Assembly (NCBI GenBank): GCA_021234535.1
Contig: CM037839.1
Coordinates: 13,021,419-13,085,418, forward strand
Reading direction: 5' to 3'
Length of the DNA stretch: 64,000 bases
Origin: Stichopus chloronotus
Lineage: Eukaryota > Echinodermata > Holothuroidea > Aspidochirotida > Stichopodidae
Both the position numbers and the translations under genes were made by a program. This document shows, in pieces, positions 11,287-22,655 of the stretch. How positions within the stretch are numbered: position 1 is the stretch's first letter; every line of letters starts with the position of its first letter. The notes below the pieces were generated by a model. It worked only from the letters and a program-made list of their open reading frames with translations, did not search any database and was not told the DNA's origin.

Positions 11287-14155
11287 AATCATGCCAGAGT
11301 AATGAGAGTACTTACACTGATAGCTGCTTTTTAGAACTTAACTTTGACTGAAAACTGCACATATATAGAGGGCGCTCAATACATGATCGTCATTAACATG
11401 TGAAGACTTCATGAAATCTTCCAAGTAGGACGTATTTAACAAAAGGTCTATCGTAAGAACCAAGAGTCACGCCGGCAGTAGATCTTTAACATTGTTTACT
11501 CCGATTTCACGAGAGTGTAGTTATTGGACTAAGTTCTGTGGGGTCACGTCAAGGGCCAAGGGACCCTGGACAGATGAAATCTGACTGATCATAACCACAG
11601 AGAAATCAGTGTAGATGAGAAGCCCCGTTGAAGGTATAATTACTCAGTGCATCAAATGTGGCCACCTTTAGAGCTTGATTTGTAAAAATGACAAGAGATG
11701 ATGACTATGATATCTCTGCCTCATATAGAATGTTAACTGGAGTAAAAAAAAATAAATTACTTAATGCAATATGGCAAGCAAAACGGGTATTTACGTAATA
11801 TGATTCGAAGAATGAATTTATTTTCCAGCGTGGATATTATGTAACATGTTTTAATATTTGGTAACTATTCCATACGTAAATGTTTGCACCGACGTGCACT
11901 CTTTACCGCCATAGATGTACAATGCTTTTCATACCGTTTCCCCAGCTTCCAGATGACGCTTGAACCTGCCGGACAATTTCCGATGGCTTGGCATGTTTTC
12001 ATTTGGGGTTGCAATATTGGGTGACGAACAACTAGCGTGAATGTTACATTACTGTCAAAGACTCAAGAGAAATGTTTTCATCAGGAAATGTTTAAAATGA
12101 AGCGACCATGTGCAGCAAAATTGTAACTGGGGCTGCAGACTACAACAACGACATTCGTAATGATAGTCAATTGTCTAAAAACCACTACGGTGTAAGACTC
12201 CAAATATGGAACGCCGAATGTGCATTTACATGGTGAAAGTATATCTTCGTCAACATGGAATTGTGTGATTGGATTTTTTCATCGTATTAGACCTACGCAA
12301 CTATTCTTATAGTCAGTCGGTGATGTGATGTTTTTAAATCTCTGTGGTTCGGCAACAGAATTTTCACCAAGGACTGGACAAAGAACCCACCCTGTTATAA
12401 CTGCTACCCGAGTTATTTCTCGTCACAACTCCTTCCTAAGGCCACCGAGGCAATTTACTGTTAATTATTCGTATCTCTGTGTATCTCCAGTGTATCTCTG
12501 TTTTGTGTGAGAAACATTTGGAAAAACCTAGTCGTTTACTGACTAGAGAGTTTAGTCGCCCTTTCCTTTACGTTTACATTCAACATAGTCAAGTTGTACG
12601 AATGTAGGCCGAGATTTGCACTATACAGACGAAAGGAATTGTCCGCCTTACAGTTAAGAGAGTTCATAAACTCCTTCAGACGCAAACTCAAGAACGTGCA
12701 GTGATTACAAACGTTTAATGTAGTGAAAGAATTTGTGAAAATGTTGTGAAGAAACATTACATGACTTGATTAGACTTCAGAATAAAAGAAGAGAGAAATA
12801 GTAACGGAGAGAGAAGAGAAATGGAGAAAGAGACCAGTACGTTTTGTAGTTGTTCAGAATCTTTGAAAATTAACGATGCGATGCCAAAATATAGCAAAAT
12901 CAGCCAATAGAAAACAGTATACCGTTAAACGGTAGAAAGAAGTAACAGCGATTAATTCAGCGATGTTAGAATGATTGCAGCAATTAAACGGATGAAAAAC
13001 TATTTCGAGGCAGTATTTTTTATGTTTTTAACAGATATATCAACAATTTTTAATCCATGATTTAGGTGAAAATTTTTGTTTGACGCTGATCAACAAGATA
13101 CGATGAAATCACTTATCATATCACTTATGAAATCACTGACATAAGTTTGTTCAATGTCTCCTTCGTGAGATATTCACAGCGTGGACATTTATTAATTGAG
13201 ATACCATTCGAATGCAGAGAGCAATATACTAAAATGTCTCTAAAGTTAATTGTTCTATATTTACTGGTACGTCTCAATCGCTGAAGGTAACGGCATGTCC
13301 TTCTGGTAAGCCTAAGTTACAAATTTCATTACATTGCCTTAAAGCTGGATTATGAGTTGTACTGGCAATTGCCTAGTCATCTATCTAATAGATGCCCTTG
13401 GTCCGTGTTTCAGATCAGAAAAAGTAGGGGAAAAGGTCACCTGTCACAAAATCTGAAAGAGAGCTATGCACTAATTTTCCAGGTATTTGAATATGAGAAT
13501 TGTCTCAAGATTTTTGTTGGCCCTACAAGATTCAAACTCCCTAAGAAAGAATAGCAGTCAACCACCGTTACTTGAAATCGAACAGACCAATAGGCATGGA
13601 TATGAATAGGCATGTATTCATCATGAGTTTAAACAATCACCTAGTCCAAACAGAATTTTCATAATGTGCTAACATTACGTCTCGAGAAAACCCTACTCTG
13701 CATGATAGAACATGAGGTAATATAGAGTCATATCATTATGGTTTGGGTTTGTCCTTCCATGAAACCTTATGATATCATGTGAGGATTGGCTGAAACAATT
13801 TATTTTGGGGCGGTAACACTACGACCACAGTTTCAGATTATTGTAAACCCTACGGTTCAATTATTTGCCATATCTATCATATATATCTCCATCTGCCATA
13901 ATGCAGATGGAGTCCTACACCAAGAAATAACCGCTCGAATTGGTCCTGGAATGGGTCCTGCAGACAAAGAAGCTGTGTCACAGGGAAAATATTTTATGTT
14001 TATTTACCTTACGTTGGTCACAGTAATGATAAGATCGCTAAAATCTGAAAAAAGATTTTGAAAAACACCTGTGGGGATCGGGTGGACTGAAGGGTGATAT
14101 TTTCTCAGAAGAAGATGTCTTCTCTTTTTAATTTCAAAGATCAGTATAGTCTCAT
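11287..14155. other. 3' flank of the Tie-like gene and intergenic DNA
   Basis: An AATAAA lies near 11,750 and could end the receptor transcript. No kinase motifs (GxGxxG, HRD, DFG) were found in any frame by eye, and no other gene is recognised. An open frame at 13,786-14,061 (+) has a hydrophobic start but no recognisable domain and is left uncalled. Confidence 0.5.
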
Positions 14156-14159
14156 TATG

Positions 14160-14640
14160 CTAACAATGTAATGTGTAAAATCAATTGTCCTGACTGTAAT
14201 TCTATTTACGTCGGAGAAACAAGTAGAAGGCTCACAGACAGATTTAAAGAACATCTCATGAAATCTGTTGGTAGTCAAAAGGGGGTCATCTATCAACATT
14301 GTAGAGGCAGAGCAAACACTCTCTACAACATTTCCTCTCCTATTGTAGTATTCTTGGCAACGAGTCTTATTTCTACAGGCGAAAAATAACGGAGAGCATA
14401 TCAATCAAGGCAAGCGGATCATACCGCTTAACAATAACATTGCTAGCCATCCACTGGAGCTATTCTGACTGAATGCAATGCATTTCCTTTCAATTGCACT
14501 TCTCTCTCATTTCATTTACATTGTTTGTTTGCTTTCACCTAGTTGGGGTATCTTGTCTCCTTTGTATAATTATTACATTCTGCCTGAAGATGGTCCCATG
14601 AGTGAACTGAAATATAGCATCATGTCACCAAAATTACGGT
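14160..14640 (+). pseudogene. Fossil Penelope-like element, GIY-YIG 3' end
   Basis: From 14,171 the + strand encodes CKINCPDCNSIYVGETSRRL, the GIY-YIG nuclease motif that ends Penelope-like reverse transcriptases. The frame then shifts: the ILGNESYFYRRKI block reads in a second frame from about 14,350, and the last NNNIASHPLELF and stop at about 14,430-14,469 in a third. At least two indels therefore break it, and no reverse transcriptase is found upstream, so this is a 5'-truncated dead copy. The trailing sequence to about 14,640 resembles the 3' tail of such elements. Confidence 0.8.
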
Positions 14641-14689
14641 AATTGCTCTCCTCTCATTTCTCCTATCTGTATGGACCACAACAATATTT

Positions 14690-14813
14690 GTATGTATGTA
14701 TGTATGTATGTATGTATGTATGTATGTATGTATGTATGTATGTATGTATGTATGTATGTATGTATGTGTGTGTGTATGTATGTATGTATGTATGTATGTA
14801 TGTATATATATAT
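14690..14813. repeat. Tetranucleotide microsatellite (TATG)n
   Basis: About 28 units of TATG/GTAT with a short GTGTGTGT interruption, immediately after the Penelope-like fossil. It generates long but meaningless Tyr/Val/Cys/Met and Thr/His/Ile repeat frames on both strands. Confidence 0.97.
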
Positions 14814-15659
14814 TCTATTCAGTATACGTGAACTGCATCTCACATGGTTCTTCATGGTAGCCGTGTAACGTGTGCAAAACAGCGTATCAAACTATTTTGA
14901 GAATAGAGATATTTCCAGACAGATCAATAAGACGAAATTTGTTGCTTAGTGATCAAATTCGAGAGTCGTACTTCTACCTTCATCATAGTCAAGTGCTTGT
15001 AGCTCATGTATAGCCTGAAGTTGAGGAAGAGGAACTAAACTTCGTATAATCTGTAATCGAGTCAAAGGAGTTTGAAGCAAAATAGTAAGTTTTATATTGC
15101 TTTTCTTAAACAATATAAATTTTGATACATGGGCTTGTTAACATAAATTGTGCCTAGACTGAGGTTTACTTTATAGCACCGCATCAGCAAATGATGTGAC
15201 CTGGTGTGGCTTAATAAAAACTAGTACATACGGATACAGTGATTGCTTTCTGTATTGGATAAGCTATAGATATCTGCTTAAACTTACTATAAGATTATCC
15301 GTCAGGTACATTATAAAGACAATTTAGTTAAATTTCTTACATTAAAATCGAACATACATTATTAAATAATTAACAAAATCATATATTACGGAATTTTATC
15401 AAAACGGAAATGTCAAGTGAACAGACTTTTCGTTTAAAATTCATGTCAAATAGTGTGGAACTGGGTGTTATTTTACGCAACCTACCTGACTGCGATCTAT
15501 ATACAATTTATAGATATATAGACTATAGAAGTTTTGAACAGTATTCTAGATTCCAGAATTTACAAGTTCCACAACAAATGCTGTGCTACAGCTAGCGCTT
15601 TCAACATTTGCTTTTCTTCGTCCTCCAGTTTTCCTTAAGCTGATGAAGCTGCCCTCTAA
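14814..15659. other. Intergenic, no gene recognised
   Basis: AT-rich DNA with no recognisable domain, RNA or repeat boundary. It precedes the start of the LRAT segmental duplication. Confidence 0.45.
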
Positions 15660-18600
15660 CTTGAGACACGTCCACATGCAGCAGGCCGTTAAACATTGGC
15701 TTCCTTCAGTCACTTACCACTAGTCAGCTAGTAGCAGCATCTTATCATGAACAGAAGTCAACTGGAGACGATTCCTGCATTAAGACGATGATATCAAACT
15801 TTATTGTTACAAGAAGATGCTGAACACTACATGAAAACTTCTCTGTTCCGCTCATTTGAATATTGCATTTACATCCAATTAAATGCTGTCAATCGTCACC
15901 AAACACAGGAACAATATTATCATTATCGCCAAAATTACTGCTGTCACCACCATAGTCATCACATTGTGGTAAACTTGCCGACGTCGATTAAAATAGTTCT
16001 GCGCTAAACTGATGATTACAAACTCGTGAAAGTTTGATAATAACACAGACCAAGATGAGTTTTGCCTCAAGACTACTCGATTCCTTTGTTTTAACTCCTC
16101 AAGGGGATGTGACCAAGATCAATAGAGAAGATTTTCGAAATCTAGACGAGCATCTTAAACCTGGAGACAGGATTGCTTGGCATAGACCGTACATGTTGAT
16201 TCATGAAGCCATTGTGCTGAAGGTGGCTGCTGAAAAGAGTGAAGTTTGGGTATTTGAAAGAACATGCAGCTTCAGTAGTAGTAGTGGGATCGATGATGAT
16301 GATGGTACACCGTACGGACCAGGGACTGCTAAAATCACCAAGGTTAATTTAATCTCTCAGTCAGGACAACTGTATCGATACAACGATACTCACCATGATC
16401 AAGAGTCACTGCAGACCATCCTGAAACAAGTGTTGATGGAACTTGATAGTAGAGGTTACAATTTGCTTGTTTTAAACTGCCAGACTTCGGCAAATGGAGT
16501 AAAGACTGGTGGGAAATGTAAAAGCAGTCACCAAACTCGGTGGCTTATTATAACGCAGGCAATGGAGGCTGTGGGCATTCCTCTCTCTTCAGAGATGTTG
16601 GAGAAGTACTACGGTGGCGCAGAATGGATTGGTATTATGTCAGCTGGTATACTACACGCATTTGCTTTTATCACTGAGCTCATCGTAGTCCTCTTGAAGT
16701 ACAAACGTGGACACATGTCTGGGGATGATTTGCGAACTGTCATCTCCAGACAGTTGTTGATGCATGTTGTTGGGTGGTTTGGAAATTTTCTGTCTTCCTT
16801 CAGAAGAGGAAATGTGTTTCTTCAAACCACGGGCATAGTTCCATTTGTTTTGGCAGTTTTCTTTGCAATAGTCGCAGATGCTCTGTTCTTGTATGCTGGG
16901 GGTGACCCTGATAGTTGGTGGCGATATCCTGTCAAGGCATTTGGTGCAGTAACGGGATATTCCCTTGGCTTTGCAGCCACTGGTCCATATCTTGAATTCC
17001 TCGTGTCAATGATACTTGGATTTGCTGGTAAGTTTGTAGGTCATGTTGTCTTCCCAGCCGGTTTGTGGTTGTACGAGTGGTTAACATCTGAAACGTTCAA
17101 AGGTCAGTATGTTGAAAGTGTTAGCCAATTAAAGGAAGGGGATCACATCACCACATACGGAGGAGTTTGGCATCCACATTGCCACGCAATATTCGAAAAG
17201 TGTGTCAACGGCAAAATGAAAGTCATTCGAAATACATACCAGCATGGAGTTATCGAGGACGTTGTTCCATTTGAACCTGGTTGGGTTTACCGATATGATT
17301 ATCCTCCTGAAAAAGTACTCAACAACGAAGATGTAGTTCGCATTGCCAGGTCCCACATTGGGGGAAGTAACGAATACTCGTTGGCGTCATACAATTGCAA
17401 GACATTCGCTGAACATTGTAAACTTGGGCACGCTAGTAGTGGTAGTAACACCACTAATTGGGAAGAACCATTTAATGCAATTAAGGAAGACAGCAGCATC
17501 AGCACGGAAGACAAGGAGAATTTTCAGGAACAATTTCGAAAATTTCAGAGGGCTTTGTCTTCGGAACAAAGCAATAATCATGACATGATAAGCAGTGAGG
17601 AAAACCACAACACCGTTGAAACAGGCAACAAATCAAAGTTGTACACAGATGAACAATCAAACATTCAGAATGGCACAATCTCACAGAAAAACCCCTATGA
17701 TTTCGAAAAGTCAGGTCGTAGAAAAAAAGAAAAACCGAGAAAGAAAGGCAAGAAAGAGTACCAACGTCCAGCTGACAAAAACAAACAGTCTAATATTGAA
17801 AATATTTCAAAGTACGACCAAAAGCCTCCTACGGGTGATAAGTCAAGACAACTTATGTTACTTCTTTTGATCAGCATGCAGTAAATCTGTTTAATGTAAA
17901 CTTTCAACAACAATGAAAACAGGTCCGGGCCATTGGTCTTAGTAGTTTGACGTTACCAAAAGAGTGGATGCTGAAGGTTTCCTGCTGGGGTAACCTACGA
18001 AACGAGTGTTGGTATCTACCTATATATCTTCCATACCTTAACACCTGAAAACGATTACAGATTTAACTCCTGTAAAGACAAAAGGTTTCTTTAATTATGA
18101 GTCATACTTCACGTCTGATGACTAAAGAAAAAATGAATATTTATTTGTTAAGTAAAAAGAAGTCATTTGTGTTACTGAGGGTAACTTTGGCATACATGAC
18201 TTTAGTGACATACAATCTGTACGAAAATGTACTCGGAATCCAAGCGAAAGTTCCCGGAAGATATATTACGAATGCAGTCAGAACTGGTGCACGAGTAATG
18301 CACGTCGGTTGTGCAGATTACTGCTGGAGTTGACCATCTGTGTGATTGTTAGAATTCATGAGGAGTTTATGAACGTTTCTTGATAGGTTCACCGTTCCCA
18401 CTTATCATGGTGTAAAGTTTTAAGATTGAATGGCCTCAAAACTCATTTTGAACTTTGATGATATGACATCGAACGGACAGTAATGTTGCTTAATGAATTT
18501 ATGTGTAATTTGTACATAACTATCCACCGACAGTAGTACTTGCATACGGTACTTTTAAAGTTTACCTTTAGGAATGTGTGTCTGTACTTCTAAAACTAAG

Positions 18601-20570
18601 TCTTTCTGTTGAACCTTTTGCATAAGAGGATGCTTCTTGTTTCCGGATGATAAAAAAATTCTTGGTGGCAAGTTGTCCACATTAAACAAAAGTGATAATA
18701 AGTTTAAATTAAATAAATCGTTGTCATTAATACCATTTATTTTACCTTTAACGTGAGAAGAATGAATTTAAATTCTCATCAGTATGTTGTCACTCACTCA
18801 TTTTATGTGTTATGGTCCTTACGTAATACAGGTACTCAGTTTCGGGCACAAAGAAGCTGTTGTTGCACTTGCTCAGGTATTGAAAATCTGCCTTTTTAAT
18901 TACTACTGTCTTGATGTAGTCGCTAGCGACCGTTTAAAAACTTTCAAGACATTTGAAGCACTTGTCTGCATATTTAGCAATTAGTTCACTGATGATAATA
19001 AAGGTAAACGATTCTTAAAAGACATAAAGGGATGCATTTTGCCTATTGATAAAGTGGAGATTTACAAAAAGAACTCAGTGGTCCAACTGACAGAGAATGG
19101 TTTACATTTTTCGCAAAATCACAACTTTAATTTAAAAAATCGATACCATTGTCTACCAAAATTTCTGTTTTGGAAAATACTGTGTTTCATACATTTCTGA
19201 AACCATGCTTATAGCTCATGAAAATCTGTAGTTAGCCTACAAACTTTACAGGCACGCTTTTCATATCCAGACACCCCGCCCCTCCCCCCCCCCCGGAAAA
19301 GTTGATTGGCCCTTTAACCCCAAAATTAATGAATTCAGATTAACATTTCCTTACAGTTCACTTTAGTGAAATCTCCCTGTTTTTAGATGTAGTGCCTGAC
19401 GACGTGAGGGTACAACTGATGAGAACATATGACCCATAAGTAGTAGAACAAGTGTGACCGTGGCGCACACATCACAACTATTAGTGTCTCCAAAGCAAAG
19501 ATTTTGATAATATAGAACTAAGTGAAATACTCTGAAACTTGTTAACAACTGTTAGTGTTCGACTTATGATATAATATCTTTGTACAAATTAGAATATGGA
19601 AATATCCACTTCCGGAAGAGGGACTTCACTAGGACATGGTGAGATCATTTACACAGTTCAAGCGATTTTCAATGTTGCAACTGGTATTTTACGTATTTTA
19701 ACATATTATTATATGTACTAAAAAAAAAGTTTGTTGTATTTAAAATATACTTTTCGTCGTTTCAGATGGGATTTGCCTATCAAACAGTTTCAAATGTATT
19801 TTAAATGATGAAGGCTTCACTGCATTCTGTATCAGTTTAATGTGCTTTAGGTGTTTCTTTAATACGTCGTTAAAATATATAGAAGTATGTCAGATATTTT
19901 AAATGAATTTCCAAAGTCAAACGGTTTTCAGTAAATTTCAAATTGTTTGTGATGTGTTAAATCGGATTGTAATGCATCTTCATTTACATGATTTTAAAAA
20001 TGGTATTTTGTGGCAGTTAATGTCTTTTAAGTGGAGTTTGATGACATTGAAATGGATTTGCTGAAGTTTCAACGGACTTAGATTTGTGTTGTTTTTTTTT
20101 GTAATTTAAATTGTACGTACTATATTTCAAATAAACTTCAAATTGTTTATGAAAGATTTCTTACGGTTTTAGCCATCGTCTGTATGTCTCCATGCATTTC
20201 GCAGCTGAAAGTGTGCCAGTTTAAAAACTTTTTAAAGCTGAGAGATGGCTCGTTTATTTCTACTACATTTCACTGTGGGAAAAACTAACCATAGAACAGT
20301 TATTTACCCTGTTTAGTTGGTAGACAGAAGTAGGAAAGTTCATGTAAATAGACAATCGAAAGCAGAGGCATCATTGACAAACTGGAATGTAAAAGCAAGG
20401 GTTCGTATATGAACGATTCTCATCTATGATTTGTTAAGGATAAATTCATCGATTTCTCTTCCTTCACTACGTAATTGAAAAGGTTAATTCCCACATTTTA
20501 CTCCACGATTACATAAGAATTTTATTCGACATATGAAACAATTCACTTAAAGATGTAATGACCTATCTAA
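15660..20570 (+). repeat. Segmental duplication, copy A
   Basis: From about 15,666 the sequence matches 28,343 onward: 5' flank, coding region and more than 2 kb of 3' flank (for example ATGAGGAGTTTATGA at 18,358 and 31,260, and TCGAAAGCAGAGGCA at 20,357 and 32,632). Copy A carries about 0.6 kb more than copy B around 19.0-20.0 kb. Similarity fades near 20,570 / 32,820. Both copies have the same orientation, about 12.5 kb apart. Confidence 0.88.
16055..17884 (+). CDS. Tandem LRAT-like domain multi-pass membrane protein, 609 aa
   Basis: Single-exon frame; the ATG at 16,055 is chosen because it is also the first ATG shared with the sister copy at 28,732. Two LRAT-like (NlpC/P60 superfamily) halves are visible. 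The N-terminal half has LKPGDRIAW, HEAIVL (His50) and LNCQTSA (Cys142). The C-terminal half has LKEGDHITTY, HCHAIFEK (His377) and YNCKTFAEHCKLG (Cys448), each in the order GD, His, Cys expected of the family. Between them, residues about 192-214, 260-281 and 298-328 are hydrophobic, so the halves are separated by a membrane region. Residues about 470-600 are polar, with a Lys/Arg-rich stretch at 555-570. LRAT-family enzymes move acyl chains through a Cys thioester; whether both sites act here is unknown. AATAAA lies at 18,712. Confidence 0.85.
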   Translation: MSFASRLLDSFVLTPQGDVTKINREDFRNLDEHLKPGDRIAWHRPYMLIHEAIVLKVAAEKSEVWVFERTCSFSSSSGIDDDDGTPYGPGTAKITKVNLISQSGQLYRYNDTHHDQESLQTILKQVLMELDSRGYNLLVLNCQTSANGVKTGGKCKSSHQTRWLIITQAMEAVGIPLSSEMLEKYYGGAEWIGIMSAGILHAFAFITELIVVLLKYKRGHMSGDDLRTVISRQLLMHVVGWFGNFLSSFRRGNVFLQTTGIVPFVLAVFFAIVADALFLYAGGDPDSWWRYPVKAFGAVTGYSLGFAATGPYLEFLVSMILGFAGKFVGHVVFPAGLWLYEWLTSETFKGQYVESVSQLKEGDHITTYGGVWHPHCHAIFEKCVNGKMKVIRNTYQHGVIEDVVPFEPGWVYRYDYPPEKVLNNEDVVRIARSHIGGSNEYSLASYNCKTFAEHCKLGHASSGSNTTNWEEPFNAIKEDSSISTEDKENFQEQFRKFQRALSSEQSNNHDMISSEENHNTVETGNKSKLYTDEQSNIQNGTISQKNPYDFEKSGRRKKEKPRKKGKKEYQRPADKNKQSNIENISKYDQKPPTGDKSRQLMLLLLISMQ

Positions 20571-20872
20571 GGAAATGCAAGCTACATCATATTCAATCCA
20601 AAGTCACTTGGCAAACAGTTTGTATTTGTAGGCCTACGCTTATTTTTCCAATTGATATTTAACGCAGGATAGGCGCAATGTAGAATCTTGTGGAAACATG
20701 TTAGCATTTTTTCTTGTAACTTAGAAAATATCGAGCATGCATAAGAAATAAGGCCACGTTTAACAACATGAATAATATCAAATTTAACTTATGCTAAAGA
20801 CTGAAGGTGAATGGGTGATTTAGATACATGTTTGAGTGGATCAATTTATGACTGATTTTCCAAATTAACATT
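17885..20872. other. 3' flank of LRAT copy A, no further gene
   Basis: Most of this stretch belongs to the segmental duplication. Candidate polyadenylation signals are at 18,712 and near 20,129. No conserved frame survives in both copies downstream of the LRAT stop. A poly-C run lies near 19,282. Confidence 0.6.
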
Positions 20873-22340
20873 TCAGAAATGCACGTGTGAGGGGAGGACC
20901 ATACCGGTATAAGTACCGATGCCCCAACGAGTACGCCAAAATATCGGTATAGGTTCTTACTGGTACCGCCCGCGTGGCGCACATTTCGATATTTCAGTAA
21001 CATGCAAAGGTTGCTGGCATCATCTTTTATAGGTTTTGAGACTTTCATCTCCGGTTACCTAAAATGAGATTCGACTTCTTGAAAAGCGATAGGTATCATC
21101 CGCTTTCTGTAGACTACCTAGTCCTACAGACAAAATGCGAAGTTTCACCAACCTTCTCTTATTTGAGATGTTTACAAGGTTTACATACTAAAACCCGCTA
21201 ACATCACATAAGGGTTGGGCGGGCGGTACCTCCATTTGTAGACCTTTAACCACTATGAGTAAAATGATTGGGGTGATCTTACTGCAGAGTGCCTACCCAA
21301 AGTTCCATTAACTTTCAGTTATGAAATACCATACGTTTACAATGTTTTCAATTTATGACTTTTACAGACCCCATGTGACCTTTGACCTACTCAAAATAAC
21401 GAGATCAATAAAAGTCTATGATAACCGTTTAGTTGCTAAGATATTTTCCTTCAAAGCAAAGGTTTTCATACTTTAATCAATCTCTGGCGACCTCAAATGA
21501 CCTTTTAGCAAAGGAAGAAAGGTCCATCATATTGGACATAATGAAGCATTTACATCACACCTGACGATGCTAATATAAAAGTGTCATGTTAAGTAGTACA
21601 GATGTCACAACATCAAGTTGCGATGTTGGATCTTCTATTGGTACGTGAGTAATTGGTAGATTTCTTGAAGGTGTGGCTGCTGATGAGATCTTTAAAAACT
21701 CAATATTAATGTGGCCTACTTTGTGCGATCCCTTCAGTCGTAGCGTGAGCTCTTGAAATTGGTTTCCGTGCTTTTTGTTGGGAACTTATGTAGCAGCACT
21801 AACGGTTTCCATTCCATGGACGGTCTCTCTGACATATATTATTGATGCAATACAGAGTGGTGTAAGTATGATCTTGGACGTACTGCTTGCATGATGGCTT
21901 GTGATATTGAAGCAAGCTTTATGTAAACATTTCCACAGGCGAACATGGTACTCAAGTGTACTGGAAAGGTATAATCGACAGTACAATCGACACATTCAAA
22001 AATGGTCAGTGATGGGTTTACCAAGAACAGGTTCTTCGTAATACCAACACAGCCTATAATTATGTATATAGTTCATAAACATCATGGTTTCCATATCATA
22101 AACTTCTGATGGTTCATGTAAGGTGAGAACCTCACTTTAGTTATGACTTCAAGAGAGCTGTCAGTACAGTGCATGTGCCGTATCACAATTGGTGTACCCA
22201 ACGCTTTCCATTCCCCGAAAACTTGTTTTGTACCCCACGTTGTGCAGGAACTTTCCCATTTCCAATGCGGGGGCCGATCTAGAACTTTTTTTTAAAGAGG
22301 GTGGGGGGGGGGGGACTTGGTCCAACATAAAACGTCACAT
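20873..22340. other. Intergenic with one DR1-bearing repeat remnant
   Basis: A perfect TGACCTTTGACCT is at 21,376-21,388, preceded by GACCCC; both are hallmarks of the dispersed family seen at 37-49 kb. A short dyad around GGTATAAGTACCG lies near 20,900-20,980. No gene is recognised. Confidence 0.5.
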
Positions 22341-22344
22341 TTAG

Positions 22345-22655
22345 TACTACCTAAGCGGAGTTCCACCGTGACCATCAGTTGGCTATACAAGAATACCTCC
22401 CCTTCTATGACATGAATGGAAACGGCACTCTGAGTGTTTTTAAGCTGTATGTAATCAGGGTTGAAGAAGAGATCTCATGCCTGCAAATTTCTCAACTACT
22501 ATCTTCCTTAGTTCCATCTGAGCGGAGAGCCACCATCAGTTGGAGCGGAGCGTGTAAGGAAAAATTTGGCCTTACCAGTAGCCAAGGTTCCCGGAAACGG
22601 CACTCTCTGGGTGTTTTAAGCTGCATGTAACCAGCCTTGAAAAAGATATCTCATG
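22345..22655 (+). repeat. Two diverged tandem copies of a roughly 155-bp unit
   Basis: The segment from about 22,350 (AAGCGGAGTTCCACC) and the one from about 22,515 (GAGCGGAGAGCCACC) share, in the same order, CATCAGTTGG, GGAAACGGCACTCT, GTGTTTTAAGCTG and ATCTCATG(C/T)CTGCAA. The open frame across them has no known domain and is not called as a gene. Confidence 0.7.

Noticed and set aside
14634..14868. Frames with YVCM and THIH repeats on both strands
   Set aside because: They are translations of the TATG microsatellite.
16034..16054. Seven-codon upstream extension of the LRAT frame
   Set aside because: It would need a TTG start, and it is not aligned with a start in the sister copy. The ATG at 16,055 is conserved.
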